Source of the DNA: Chitinophagales bacterium
GTDB taxonomy: Bacteria; Bacteroidota; Bacteroidia; Chitinophagales; JABDMM01
Length of the DNA stretch: 51,789 nt
Assembly: GCA_013001465.1 (NCBI GenBank)
Contig: JABDMM010000070.1
Coordinates: 1-51,789, forward strand
Direction of reading: 5' to 3'
Shown here: positions 7,187-16,646 of the stretch, in pieces
Position numbering within the stretch: position 1 is the first letter of the stretch
Layout: each line of letters begins with the position of its first letter
Notes under the pieces: model-generated
The model's database searches: none
Told to the model about the DNA's origin: nothing
What the model saw: the letters and a program-made list of their open reading frames with translations, nothing else
Translations under genes and position numbers: made by a program

Positions 7187-8766
7187 AGAAACTTGAACTA
7201 GCTCCACTGGGTTTTTTGATCCTGCTTATTGGTGGTTCATTATATCTGTCTTTCCTTGGTGCTTTCGACCTCACTTTTGTCGAAATTCATGCTGCCGAAT
7301 TGTCGAGGGAAATGCTGATCACCAATGATCTGTCCACTCCGAGGATCGCTTTTGAGCCTGTCTGGGAAGATCCTCCTTTCTTCAATTGGGTCCAGACTCT
7401 TTCATATAAATACTTTGGAGTTAATGAATTTGCTGTGAGACTACCTTCTGCAATTTCAGGAATTTTGATTCTTTTGATATGTTTCAGTATAGGAAGTAGT
7501 CTTTTTTCAAAAACTTTTGCCTGGATCTGGGCTTTATTTATGGCTTCAACTGCGATTTCTTTTATCTTTTTTAGAAGTGGGAATCCTGCTGCAGTAATGG
7601 CACTTATGGTGTTCCTTTCCACATATTTTGCAGTAAGATTGTTTTTCGATTTTGAATTCCAGGCTAAGAAAATATCAAAAAGGCATAGGTTTATCGCGCT
7701 TACTTTATCATCTTTTTTTGGAGGGCTTGCAGTCTTAACGATCGGACCCGAAGCATTGATTTTAATAATCGTTCCTTTGTTATTCTTAAATTTTTACAAT
7801 AAAGGAGGCTCAACTATTAGTTTTAATGAGTTTCTAATTTGGTTGTTCCTTGTTTTGTCGATTGCCGGTTCCTGGTACGGTTATATGATGTATGAACAGG
7901 GTATCGTTTCATTTGAGCACTGGATCGATTACTACATCAAAGAATATAGTTTCTCAATTCGTAGCATCCAAACACTTCATCTGCAGTTATTCGCATTAAT
8001 AATTCTTGGCTTCCCATCGATAATTTTCATTTGGGATGCTCTCAAGAGAGATCCGGTAGAAACCAAGGAACAAGTGATCTTCATCAACTTCATGTATGCT
8101 CTACTTGCGACCTCAGTTGTTTTTGTGATCTTTACAGGTGGAAGGAAACCGGAGTACTTATCACTTTCGATCTTTCCTATCTCCTTCCTCGCTGCTGTTT
8201 TTTTCTTTGACTTGATCAAAGGAAAACGTAAATGGAAAAAATACCATACACTCCAACTTGTTATAATTCTTTCTTCCTTTATCATCAGTTTTAGTATCGT
8301 CGAGTTGAATGATTTTGTTATTGGAGTTAGACATATAAATTGGCACTTGCTGTTGGCTATATTGCTCGTGATGGTGATTTTCACCGGGATATTTATCTCA
8401 CGTAAGTCATGGTTGCTTTCCTTTTATGCTTTAGTTGGTTCTGGTATTGTAGTTTCTTTTGCTAGTTGGGTTTTGATCTTTCATATCGATGGAGTGTCTG
8501 AGAGAGAAGTTAAAAATTTCATCAAGGAGAATTCTGGTCAGGATTTTCTTATTAAATCTTGCATGGAAGAAGAGGTTTCACATTTGTTTTATATGGATCT
8601 TGACTCTGTCGAGCTTCAGCTCATGAACAGGAAGTTTGAAGATATTAGTTTTAAAGGTGCTCGTTATATTTATGGAAGAAAGCTTGAGGAGTGTATGTTA
8701 GATGAGTACACTTTTAAAAAATTGCCTTCAAATGAAGGTTACCATTTTTTCAGGATCGATGATTAG
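7183..8766 (+). CDS. GT39-family (ArnT/PMT-like) membrane glycosyltransferase
   Basis: This 527-residue polytopic protein resembles GT-C glycosyltransferases of family 39, which move a sugar from a polyprenyl phosphate donor to lipid A or another periplasmic acceptor. After the first transmembrane helix comes the periplasmic loop with E-x-H-AAELSREML, the position of the family's catalytic acidic residues. EDPPFFNWVQ and FGVNEFAVRLPSAISG follow, the standard second block. About ten further hydrophobic segments and a short periplasmic C-terminal domain complete it. The first motif reads VEIHA instead of the more common DE pair, so only one acidic residue stands there. The gene overlaps PAP2 by four bases, and its stop overlaps the convergent DPM1-like gene. 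Confidence 0.85.
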   Translation: MKKLELAPLGFLILLIGGSLYLSFLGAFDLTFVEIHAAELSREMLITNDLSTPRIAFEPVWEDPPFFNWVQTLSYKYFGVNEFAVRLPSAISGILILLICFSIGSSLFSKTFAWIWALFMASTAISFIFFRSGNPAAVMALMVFLSTYFAVRLFFDFEFQAKKISKRHRFIALTLSSFFGGLAVLTIGPEALILIIVPLLFLNFYNKGGSTISFNEFLIWLFLVLSIAGSWYGYMMYEQGIVSFEHWIDYYIKEYSFSIRSIQTLHLQLFALIILGFPSIIFIWDALKRDPVETKEQVIFINFMYALLATSVVFVIFTGGRKPEYLSLSIFPISFLAAVFFFDLIKGKRKWKKYHTLQLVIILSSFIISFSIVELNDFVIGVRHINWHLLLAILLVMVIFTGIFISRKSWLLSFYALVGSGIVVSFASWVLIFHIDGVSEREVKNFIKENSGQDFLIKSCMEEEVSHLFYMDLDSVELQLMNRKFEDISFKGARYIYGRKLEECMLDEYTFKKLPSNEGYHFFRIDD

Positions 8767-9512
8767 TGTGTGCTTCTGAAAATAGCAGAGTTCAATATTC
8801 CTATCTTATTCAGAAAATATTTCACAGAAACCCACATGCATCCTAGGCCATATTTCATGCTTCTTCTAAAGTTGATGCTGCTTGCTTCCTCAAAATATTT
8901 TGTTGGACATGTAATTTCTCCGATCTCATACCCATTATAAAATATTTGAGCCAACATTTGGTTGTCAAATATGAAGTCATCAGAATTTGCTTCGATATTG
9001 ATCGATTTGATCACCTCAGCTGAGAATGCCCGATAACCGGTATGATATTCAGAGAGCTTTTGTCCGATCAGAAGGTTTTGGAAAAATGTAAGAAAGCGAT
9101 TCGCGATATATTTGTACAAAGGCATCCCACCTTTAAGCGCACCTTTACCTAAAATTCTTGAAGCCAAAACCACAGGATATAGTCCTTCTCCAATGATGCC
9201 AACGATAGGCCTTATAAGCAAAGGAGTGTACTGATAATCCGGATGGAGCATTATTACTATATCAGCGTTAAGCGACAGAGCCTTAGCGTAACAGCTTTTC
9301 TGATTGCCGCCATAACCCCGGTTTTTCTCATGGCTGATGATGTGTTTAATTCCAATACGATCGGCTACTTCTACAGTTTCATCATTACTTGCATCATCTA
9401 CTAATACCACTTCGTCCACAAGATCCATAGGGATCTCCCGGTATGTTTTTTCCAAAGTTTGGGCTGCATTGTATGCAGGGAGTACGACGACAACTTTTTT
9501 ATTCTTGTACAA
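8763..9512 (-). CDS. GT2-family polyprenyl-phosphate glycosyltransferase (DPM1-like)
   Basis: This 249-residue GT-A enzyme looks like the DPM1/polyisoprenyl-phosphate sugar synthase group. Those enzymes charge a polyprenyl phosphate with a sugar for later use by GT-C enzymes such as the neighbouring GT39. It shows VVLPAYNAAQTLEKT, the VDDASNDET nucleotide-binding segment, EKNRGYGGNQKSCY, and MLHPDYQY in the position of the metal-binding DAD/DxD motif. RxLGKGALKGGMP and HTGYRAFS follow, both typical of this subgroup. There is no C-terminal transmembrane helix. The start is TTG. It converges on the GT39 gene with a four-base overlap and is divergent from the GT4 gene. Pairing with GT39 is inferred from function and proximity. 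Confidence 0.88.
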   Translation of the reverse strand: MYKNKKVVVVLPAYNAAQTLEKTYREIPMDLVDEVVLVDDASNDETVEVADRIGIKHIISHEKNRGYGGNQKSCYAKALSLNADIVIMLHPDYQYTPLLIRPIVGIIGEGLYPVVLASRILGKGALKGGMPLYKYIANRFLTFFQNLLIGQKLSEYHTGYRAFSAEVIKSINIEANSDDFIFDNQMLAQIFYNGYEIGEITCPTKYFEEASSINFRRSMKYGLGCMWVSVKYFLNKIGILNSAIFRSTH

Positions 9513-9586
9513 TTCAATTCTCTTTTTAGCGGTTCTAAAATAGATTAAAACTTTATTTTAGCACAACTTAAAATTCAGGCTCAATT

Positions 9587-10780
9587 ATGCGTATCCTTCA
9601 ATTATGCAAGAAGTTTCCCTACCCAATGAAGGATGGAGAGGCCATTGCAATAATGAATCTTACCAAAGCTTTTTCAACTCATGGGGTTGAGGTTAAGTTG
9701 TTATGCATGAATACCGCGAAGCACTATTTTGACTTAAATGAGCTTCCGTCAGGTATACGGAAATTAGCTGATTTTGGTGCTGTAGATATTGATACTTCTA
9801 TAAATCTGATGGATGCGCTTTTATCCTTTTTTAGAAAAGTACCCTATGTCCTGGAACGTTTTGTAGATAAACGCTATAAAGCAGCATTGATCCGAACGCT
9901 TTCGAATGAAGAATTCGATATCATCCAATGTGAAGGTATTTTCCTGGCTCCTTATCTAAATGTGATCAAAAGACATTCAAATGCATGTGTCGTTTTAAGA
10001 TCACATAATATTGAAGCCGAAATTTGGAATCGCTTGTCATCTAACGCAAGGTTCGGAGCTAAAAAACTCTTTCTGACAAGAATGTCCAAACAAATGAAGG
10101 ATTTTGAAAAAGAATTCATCAATAAATTTGATGCTGTAGTTGCTATTTCAGAAATTGATGAAGACAAAATAAGGCAATTAGGATTTGATAAACCATTATG
10201 TACTATACAGTCCGGTTTCGATTTTAATGAAACTATGGAGTTAAGCAAAAGAGATGGAGATGGTATTTTTTTTATTGGTGGCTTAGATTGGATCCCTAAT
10301 CAGGAAGGTATTCGCTGGTTTATCGATAATATTTTGCCTCTGGTACACAAGGAGATCCCTTCAGTTCTGTTTCATATTGCCGGAAGAAACATGCCCGACT
10401 GGTTCAATGATTTGTCTTCACCGAATATAATTATTGCCGGGGAAGTAGAAGATGCTTATAGTTTTATGAATGATAGGTATGTAATGATCGTACCGCTTCT
10501 TTCTGGCAGCGGTATGAGAATTAAGATAGTTGAAGCACTGGCTTTAAAAAGATTGGTTGTTACAACTTCGATTGGTGCTGAAGGTGTGCGATATGTAAAC
10601 GGGCAACATCTTTTGATTGCAGACACGATCGAGGAATTTGCTGCTGCAATCATAAGTTGTATCAAAGACAAACAAATAGCTAATGGAATCAGGGAAAATG
10701 GATATACCTTTGTACGCGAAAATCTCGACAACAAAAAACTCGGTGAAAAACTTCTGAAGTTCTATTCACAACTCGTATGA
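9587..10780 (+). CDS. GT4-family glycosyltransferase
   Basis: This 397-residue GT-B enzyme probably adds a sugar from a nucleotide-sugar donor to a cell-surface glycan. The N-terminal acceptor domain opens with MRILQLCKKFPYPMKDGEAI. The C-terminal donor domain contains FIGGLDWIPNQEGI, LFHIAGRN, and GSGMRIKIVEALALKR followed by SIGAEGV. That last block is the donor-binding glutamate region of the family. It starts at an ATG, 74 bases from the divergent GT2 gene. Its stop overlaps the next gene by four bases (ATGA), so the two are translationally coupled. The sugar and acceptor are unknown. Confidence 0.9.
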   Translation: MRILQLCKKFPYPMKDGEAIAIMNLTKAFSTHGVEVKLLCMNTAKHYFDLNELPSGIRKLADFGAVDIDTSINLMDALLSFFRKVPYVLERFVDKRYKAALIRTLSNEEFDIIQCEGIFLAPYLNVIKRHSNACVVLRSHNIEAEIWNRLSSNARFGAKKLFLTRMSKQMKDFEKEFINKFDAVVAISEIDEDKIRQLGFDKPLCTIQSGFDFNETMELSKRDGDGIFFIGGLDWIPNQEGIRWFIDNILPLVHKEIPSVLFHIAGRNMPDWFNDLSSPNIIIAGEVEDAYSFMNDRYVMIVPLLSGSGMRIKIVEALALKRLVVTTSIGAEGVRYVNGQHLLIADTIEEFAAAIISCIKDKQIANGIRENGYTFVRENLDNKKLGEKLLKFYSQLV

Positions 10781-11973
10781 TTACTCTGTTAAAAATTGTT
10801 TTCTGGCTATCCGTAGGAGCGCTCCTGCATTCTTATTTGCTTTACCCCTGGCTGTTGAAGATGTTTGCCAAAGGAAGAGGTCAAAACAAAAATCAATTCA
10901 GCAGGGGGGATGATTTACCTGTTCTCGTTATTGTACTTTCAGCTTTTAACGAAATAAAAGTCATACGTGAGAAACTGGAAAGCATTTACAAGACGGATTA
11001 TCCCTATGAAAAAATTAAACTATACATCGGATCTGATGCCTCAGACGATGGTACTGATGAGGTGATCAGGGAGTTTGAGAGCAGACATGACAACATCGTC
11101 TTTTTCCCATATACCGAACGAAGCGGTAAATCTAAAGTGCTTAATAAGCTTTTTATTGAACTTGAATCTTCCGGACTTAAAGAGGACAATATAATTTATA
11201 TCATGACAGATGCGAATGTCATGTTCGATAGATCTACACTCTTTGACCTAGTTAAAAACTTCAAAAATGATGATATCGGACAGGTTGGTGCTCAAATAAT
11301 CAATACCGACTTCAGCAAAGCTGATATTTCATACCAGGAGCACTATTACATCGACAGAGAAAATGATATAAAATATCTCGAAGGACTAAACTGGGGTACA
11401 ATGATCGGTGCATTTGGCGCATGTTATGCCATACGCTCTTCTTTGATCGTGGATATACCGGCCAATTACCTGATGGAAGACTTCTATTTGAGTATGAATG
11501 TTCTTAAGGAAAATAAAAAGGCGATCCTTGAAAAAGACGCTGTTTGTTATGAAGATCTTCCAGGTGAAATGCATGAAGAGTTCAAAAGGAAGAAGCGGAT
11601 CTCCGCTGGGAATTTTCAAAACTTAAGCAGCTATTATAAGCTGCTTTGGCCACCATCGGCATTATCATTTTCATTTGTTTCCCATAAAGTCTTAAGATGG
11701 CTGGGACCATTTTTTATTGGTGGAGCATTCTTGAGTTCATTGATTTTAGGGCTTTTTAACAACTTTTATTTGTTAATGTTTGTTCTTCAATGTGTTCTGT
11801 TATCTATACCGGTCTTAGAAAAACTAGCTAAGGATGGAAAATTCAACTCGGTATTTTTAAAATTTATTTCGTATTTCTATAATATGAACCTGGCACTTTT
11901 TCAGGGTTTTATTATGTATCTAAAAGGAGTTAAAACAAATGTCTGGCAACCAACAAAAAGAAAGAATATTTGA
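10777..11973 (+). CDS. Membrane-bound GT2-family processive-type glycosyltransferase
   Basis: This 398-residue protein has one N-terminal transmembrane helix, a cytoplasmic GT-A domain (about 45-270) and three or four C-terminal helices. That is the architecture of hyaluronan/cellulose-synthase-like GT2 enzymes. Motifs include [20 protein letters not shown], a DAN at the DxD position, GALGACY-like [17 protein letters not shown] (the ED general base) and [11 protein letters not shown] in place of the Q/RxxRW motif. It overlaps the GT4 gene by four bases. Its 3' end runs 35 bases into ribBA in a different frame. It probably extends or starts an exported polysaccharide or glycolipid with the adjacent GT4. 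Confidence 0.88.
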   Translation: MITLLKIVFWLSVGALLHSYLLYPWLLKMFAKGRGQNKNQFSRGDDLPVLVIVLSAFNEIKVIREKLESIYKTDYPYEKIKLYIGSDASDDGTDEVIREFESRHDNIVFFPYTERSGKSKVLNKLFIELESSGLKEDNIIYIMTDANVMFDRSTLFDLVKNFKNDDIGQVGAQIINTDFSKADISYQEHYYIDRENDIKYLEGLNWGTMIGAFGACYAIRSSLIVDIPANYLMEDFYLSMNVLKENKKAILEKDAVCYEDLPGEMHEEFKRKKRISAGNFQNLSSYYKLLWPPSALSFSFVSHKVLRWLGPFFIGGAFLSSLILGLFNNFYLLMFVLQCVLLSIPVLEKLAKDGKFNSVFLKFISYFYNMNLALFQGFIMYLKGVKTNVWQPTKRKNI

Positions 11974-13171
11974 TTCTATAGAATCAGCGATCGAGGATAT
12001 CAAGAATGGGAAACTCGTCATTGTAGTAGATGATGAAGATCGCGAAAATGAAGGTGATTTCTTAACTGCAGCTAGAAATGCAACACCTGAAATCATCAAT
12101 TTCATGGCGACTTATGGAAGGGGGTTGATCTGTGTTCCACTAGTCGAAGAACGTTGCAAAGAGCTTGATCTTGAATTAATGGTCGGGAAAAATACGGCTT
12201 TGCATGCTACGCCTTTTACCGTATCTGTTGATTTGATAGGACATGGTTGCTCTACCGGTATTTCTGCAAAAGATAGATCTAAAACTACTTTAGCTCTCGT
12301 CGATCCTGATATTAAAGCCAGTGATTTCGCGAGACCTGGCCACATATTTCCTCTTAAGGCTATGAGTGGTGGTGTATTGAGAAGAGCCGGGCACACAGAA
12401 GCTTGTATCGATCTGGCCAGGCTTGCCGGTTTTGAACCAGCGGGAGTGTTGGTAGAGATCATGAATCCTGATGGTAGTATGGCAAGATTGGATGACCTGA
12501 AAGGCATCGCAGAAAAATTCGATATGAAGATCATTTGCATAAAAGATCTTATAGAGTATCGCATGAAAACCGAAAGATTGATAGAAAGGGAAGTGATCGT
12601 AGACCTTCCTACTCGCTATGGAGATTTTCAATTGTTCGCCTATAAAGAGAAATCCAGTGGTCAAACTCATCTAGCTCTTACAAAAGGTAAGTGGGAAGAA
12701 GATGAAAGCGTTTTGGTAAGAGTACACTCCTCTTGTGTAACAGGGGATATTCTTGGTTCTTTAAGATGTGATTGTGGAGACCAACTTCATGCAGCTATGA
12801 AAATGGTGGAAGAAGAAGGTACAGGTGTTATATTATACATGAATCAAGAGGGGAGAGGAATTGGTCTGATGAACAAGCTTAAAGCATACAAGCTGCAGGA
12901 AAGAGGAATGGATACAGTAGAAGCAAATCACGAACTGGGTTTTAAAATGGACCATCGAGACTATGGTGTTGGTGCACAAATCTTACACGACCTCGGAATT
13001 AAAAAAATGAAGTTGATGTCCAATAACCCTAAGAAAAGAGTTGGTCTTATTGGCTATGGGTTGGAGATCGTGGAAAATATCCCGATTGAGATGAAAGCAA
13101 ATGAACATAATAAATTCTATCTGAAAACGAAAAGGGATAAAATGGGACACGATATTCTAAAAAATGAATAA
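11939..13171 (+). CDS. ribBA: Bifunctional riboflavin enzyme RibBA (DHBP synthase / GTP cyclohydrolase II)
   Basis: The 410-residue protein performs both entry steps of riboflavin synthesis. The N-terminal RibB domain (about 1-205) converts ribulose 5-phosphate to 3,4-dihydroxy-2-butanone 4-phosphate and contains [21 protein letters not shown] and [10 protein letters not shown]. The C-terminal RibA domain (about 206-405) opens GTP. It keeps the zinc ligands C-x10-C-x-C (SSC...LRCDC), plus NQEGRGIG and NNPKKR. Both active sites look intact. The ATG at 11939 is preceded by AAAGGAG at a reasonable distance and overlaps the upstream GT2 frame by 35 bases. It ends 13 bases from the convergent T9SS-sorted gene. 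No FMN riboswitch is visible. Confidence 0.96.
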   Translation: MSGNQQKERIFDSIESAIEDIKNGKLVIVVDDEDRENEGDFLTAARNATPEIINFMATYGRGLICVPLVEERCKELDLELMVGKNTALHATPFTVSVDLIGHGCSTGISAKDRSKTTLALVDPDIKASDFARPGHIFPLKAMSGGVLRRAGHTEACIDLARLAGFEPAGVLVEIMNPDGSMARLDDLKGIAEKFDMKIICIKDLIEYRMKTERLIEREVIVDLPTRYGDFQLFAYKEKSSGQTHLALTKGKWEEDESVLVRVHSSCVTGDILGSLRCDCGDQLHAAMKMVEEEGTGVILYMNQEGRGIGLMNKLKAYKLQERGMDTVEANHELGFKMDHRDYGVGAQILHDLGIKKMKLMSNNPKKRVGLIGYGLEIVENIPIEMKANEHNKFYLKTKRDKMGHDILKNE

Positions 13172-13184
13172 CGTTCCTATAATG

Positions 13185-13547
13185 CTACTTTCGGACTAAT
13201 CGCACTGTCTTTACATTCTTTCCCTTTTCGATTCTGAGCAAATACATTCCGTTTTCAAGATTCACATGTTCGAGGTTGATCTCGAGATGATTATTATTGG
13301 GGCTTATTTCATGTTCTTTCTCATGTATAATTTGTCCGACTATATCGTATAAATACAGTTTAATCGCATTTCTCGTCCCTGTTTGGAATACTAGATTTAT
13401 TTCATTCTTGAATGGATTTGGATAAACATCCTCCAGATCATATTCATTTACTATGTCTATTCCTTTACTGTTCTCAGAATTTTCTACTTGCGCAGTCACT
13501 TGAAATGAAATTAGTATAACTATATATGTTATTGTTAACCTGATCAT
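13185..13547 (-). CDS. Small secreted protein consisting almost only of a T9SS type A sorting domain
   Basis: The 120-residue product begins with a signal peptide (MIRLTITYIVILISFQVTAQ). After about 15 linker residues it is entirely a type A T9SS C-terminal sorting domain: VYPNPFKNEINL, LYLYDIVGQII and the final GMYLLRIEKGKNVKTVRLVRK region. In the known pathway this domain directs proteins through the type IX secretion system, and PorU then removes it. Here almost nothing would be left as cargo. It may be a remnant of a larger gene, a decoy or chaperone-like domain, or a true mini-protein. It has its own ATG, is convergent with ribBA and divergent from the GCS2-CBS gene. porX, a T9SS regulator, lies 5 kb away. 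Confidence 0.85.
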   Translation of the reverse strand: MIRLTITYIVILISFQVTAQVENSENSKGIDIVNEYDLEDVYPNPFKNEINLVFQTGTRNAIKLYLYDIVGQIIHEKEHEISPNNNHLEINLEHVNLENGMYLLRIEKGKNVKTVRLVRK

Positions 13548-13777
13548 TGTGTTATTTATTACGTAATTACAAAAAACAGAGTTGCATAAACCAATAATTA
13601 TATTTAAAATAATTATTATGTAATAGCCAAGATTCTTGCTTGTCTTTAGCTTTGTCTTTTGTCTTTTCAGCTTTTATTTTGTATTTATACTAACGAAAGG
13701 AATATCAACATAAACTGAATAATAATGCTATTTACTGTGGAGTAGAGAGATTATTATTTTTGAGCAATTCTTAAGTT

Positions 13778-15697
13778 ATGGGAGAATCCCGTGTAAAATT
13801 AGCGTCTACAAATAAGCAGATTCAAATTTTTGAACAACACCTGCTAAAAGATATCTATGCTCTTGAACGAATGCTTGACGAGGGTTGGTTCGAAATTGAT
13901 ATTACCAGGATCGGTGCTGAGCAAGAGTTCTGTCTCGTCGATAAGAACTGGAAAGCTGCTCCCATCAATATGGAGGTACTTGAAAAACTCGATGACCCTC
14001 TTTTTGTAACAGAGTTAGCGAAATTCAATGTCGAAGCCAATTTACCACCACTTGTCTTTGAAGGTGACTGCTTGTCAGTAATGGAAAATAATCTACTCAG
14101 TTATATGAGAAAGGCACAAGTTGTTGCTGAGTCGTTTAACTCCAATACGATACTTACTGGAATTATTCCTACAATCAGGAAGCATGATGTTGCTATTCAC
14201 AACATTACCCCGATAGAGCGATATTTCGCACTTTGTAAAGCTATTGATAAGCTTAGAGGTAGCAAATACGAATTGAGGATCCACGGTACAGATGAATTGA
14301 TTTTTAGACATGATTCTCCCTTACTGGAAGCTGCTAATACTGGTTTTCAGGTGCACCTTCAGATACCACCACACGATTTTGTAAAGATGTATAATATCGC
14401 TCAGGCGATTACAGGCCCAGTACTGGCGGCATCAACAAATAGCCCTCTTCTGTTTGGTAAGAGATTATGGCATGAGACAAGAGTAGCACTTTTCCAACAA
14501 TCTGTCGATACTCGCCAAACGAGCGATCACCTTAGAGAGACAAGCCCAAGAGTTACCTTTGGAAACGATTGGTTGAGAAATTCTATTTTGGATATCTATA
14601 GGGAAGATATTGTCAGATATAGAATTCTATTGAGTACGGAAGCGGAGGAAGATGTTTCAAAAAAATTGGAATCAGGAACTGCTCCTAAATTAACAGCTTT
14701 AAACATTCATAATGGAACTGTCTACAGATGGAACCGACCTTGCTATGGGATTAGTGAAGGCAAAGCGCATCTTCGAATTGAGAACAGAGTATTCCCTTCG
14801 GGGCCTACTGTTATTGATGAAGTTGCTAATGCTGCACTTTGGCTTGGTTTAATGAAGGGCTATCAAAATGAGATCGAGGATGTAACTACTCTGATGGATT
14901 TTGCAGACGCTCGTGCTAATTTCATCAACGCTTCGCAAACAGGACTCAATGCTTCGATGTATTGGTTTGATGGGAAAACAGTCCCAACTTCTAAACTGAT
15001 AATTGAAGAAATGATTCCAGTTGCAGAACAAGGGCTTGAATCTATGAATATTGATAAAGCAGATATTGAAAAATATCTTTCAGTCATCTATAACCGCGTC
15101 AGTTCAGGTAGCACTGGTTCGACTTGGGTTTTAAGATCGTATAATAATCTGATCAAATCTGCTTCCAGTGAAGAAGTCTGTGTTGCAGTAACTGCTGCTT
15201 CTTTTAAAAATCAACAGGAAAATATTCCTGTACATCAATGGAAGAATGCTGAGCTGGATGATATCCCGGAGTGGATTCCTTCAAGCATGTTGGTGGAAGA
15301 GGTTATGACCAGAGATCTGTTTACCGTTCAAAAAGATGATATACTGCAACTTGTAACTGATATGATGAATTGGCAGAAAGTGAGATACATCCCGGTTGAG
15401 GATGCGAAAGGTCGATTAGTTGGATTGATCAGTACAAGAGTATTGCTGAAAAAATTTGCAACTGCAAGTTATAATAACGGTGAAGTACCATTAACTGCTA
15501 AGGATGCAATGCAACCAGATGTTGTGTCTATTAATCCTGAAGCGAATATAATGGAAGCTATGGCAATTATGGAAAAGTTTGGCTATGGATGTTTACCTGT
15601 GGTTAATAATAATAAATTGGTAGGTATTGTAACTGAACAAAATTTTTTACAAATTACAAATAGACTATTAAAGAGATCGCAGCAAAGGAAGAAGTAA
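13778..15697 (+). CDS. GCS2-type carboxylate-amine ligase fused to two CBS domains
   Basis: Residues 1 to about 480 resemble the glutamate-cysteine ligase 2 (GCS2/COG2170) superfamily, whose members ligate an amine to the gamma-carboxyl of glutamate or similar acids using ATP. Visible marks are RIGAEQEFCLVD, FNVEANLPP, the histidine- and glutamine-rich GFQVHLQIPPHDF, and RIENRVFPSGPT. Residues about 505-635 form two CBS domains (VEEVMTRDLFTVQKDD and AKDAMQPDVVSINPEA), which usually sense adenine nucleotides or SAM. It starts at ATG and is followed one base after its stop by an AspA-family hydrolase gene. The pair probably makes or recycles an amide- or peptide-linked compound. The substrate is unknown, and there is no RimK-type ATP-grasp gene nearby. 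Confidence 0.88.
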   Translation: MGESRVKLASTNKQIQIFEQHLLKDIYALERMLDEGWFEIDITRIGAEQEFCLVDKNWKAAPINMEVLEKLDDPLFVTELAKFNVEANLPPLVFEGDCLSVMENNLLSYMRKAQVVAESFNSNTILTGIIPTIRKHDVAIHNITPIERYFALCKAIDKLRGSKYELRIHGTDELIFRHDSPLLEAANTGFQVHLQIPPHDFVKMYNIAQAITGPVLAASTNSPLLFGKRLWHETRVALFQQSVDTRQTSDHLRETSPRVTFGNDWLRNSILDIYREDIVRYRILLSTEAEEDVSKKLESGTAPKLTALNIHNGTVYRWNRPCYGISEGKAHLRIENRVFPSGPTVIDEVANAALWLGLMKGYQNEIEDVTTLMDFADARANFINASQTGLNASMYWFDGKTVPTSKLIIEEMIPVAEQGLESMNIDKADIEKYLSVIYNRVSSGSTGSTWVLRSYNNLIKSASSEEVCVAVTAASFKNQQENIPVHQWKNAELDDIPEWIPSSMLVEEVMTRDLFTVQKDDILQLVTDMMNWQKVRYIPVEDAKGRLVGLISTRVLLKKFATASYNNGEVPLTAKDAMQPDVVSINPEANIMEAMAIMEKFGYGCLPVVNNNKLVGIVTEQNFLQITNRLLKRSQQRKK

Positions 15698-15698
15698 T

Positions 15699-16646
15699 AT
15701 GAAATTAGACTTTGAGTCCCGACCCTTACAAAGGATAATCGGTGAATTTCAGAATAGTAATGGACCGGTTTTATTTTGTGTTGCCGGTATCCATGGTAAC
15801 GAGGTCGCTGGAATAAAAGCACTATATGCTATTTTCGAAATAATAGACAAGCTTGGAATTGAAGTGAAAGGCACTTTCATAGGTGTTTCAGGCAACCTTG
15901 CAGCTTTGAAAGTCGGTAAACGGTTTATCCATGTGGATATGAATCGACAATGGGATAAGGATGTCATTGAAAAGATCCTAACTCAATCAGAATCTGAAGC
16001 ACTGAATGAGGAAAAGGAAATGAAAGAGCTTCTCACACTAATATTAAAATATTCGAAGCGAAATCCTAATGAGTTTCTTTTTCTCGATCTGCACACAACA
16101 TCTGCTTTTGGTGGTGTCTTTGGAATAATAAATAATGTGAGGAAAAGCCTGCAGTATGCAACAGTACTCAATGTTCCAGTTTTAACTGATCTTCATGATG
16201 TTTTGCATGGCACATCCCTGAATTACTTTGAGGAAAAAGGTATACCAGCAATGGGTTTTGAAGCAGGTCAACACTATGCACCAGCTTCAGTAGACAATAT
16301 GATCTCAGCTGTATTTATGATGTTGGTCGGTATGAATATGGTTAAAAGCAAAGAAATACCTGATTATAATTACTATGTAAAACATTTGTACCAGTATGGT
16401 ATTGGTTTACCGAGATTAGTCCGATTCCTATATCGCCAGGAAGTCGAGAGCGATGATCAGTTTAAAATGCTGCCCGGTTTTGAGAACTTTCAGTTTGTAA
16501 CTGAAGGTCAACACATCGCGAATAACAAATACGGTAGAATCTTATCTCCTGCAAGCGGAATGATCCTTATGCCTCTTTACCAAAAGCTTGGTAATGATGG
16601 TTTTTTCATTGTTAAAAAAATAGGGATATCGGAATTCTTGAATTAA
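15699..16646 (+). CDS. Succinylglutamate desuccinylase/aspartoacylase-family zinc hydrolase
   Basis: This 315-residue M14-like metallohydrolase shows the zinc-binding GIHGNE (His32, Glu35), a following VDMNRQW (substrate-binding N-R), DLHTTSAFGG with the third zinc ligand, and FEAGQH near the expected catalytic glutamate. A C-terminal beta-rich domain from about residue 235 ends in RILSPASGMILMP. Family members hydrolyse N-acyl amino acids or small amide-linked peptides in the cytosol. Its ATG lies one base after the stop of the GCS2-CBS gene, so the two are coupled. It could remove or edit the product of that ligase. Its stop overlaps the convergent ald gene by four bases. Confidence 0.88.
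   Translation: MKLDFESRPLQRIIGEFQNSNGPVLFCVAGIHGNEVAGIKALYAIFEIIDKLGIEVKGTFIGVSGNLAALKVGKRFIHVDMNRQWDKDVIEKILTQSESEALNEEKEMKELLTLILKYSKRNPNEFLFLDLHTTSAFGGVFGIINNVRKSLQYATVLNVPVLTDLHDVLHGTSLNYFEEKGIPAMGFEAGQHYAPASVDNMISAVFMMLVGMNMVKSKEIPDYNYYVKHLYQYGIGLPRLVRFLYRQEVESDDQFKMLPGFENFQFVTEGQHIANNKYGRILSPASGMILMPLYQKLGNDGFFIVKKIGISEFLN

Noticed and set aside
13755-13762. TATTTTTG promoter match before the GCS2-CBS gene
   Set aside because: It would leave a leader of about ten bases and has no TTG at the right spacing, so chance is as likely.
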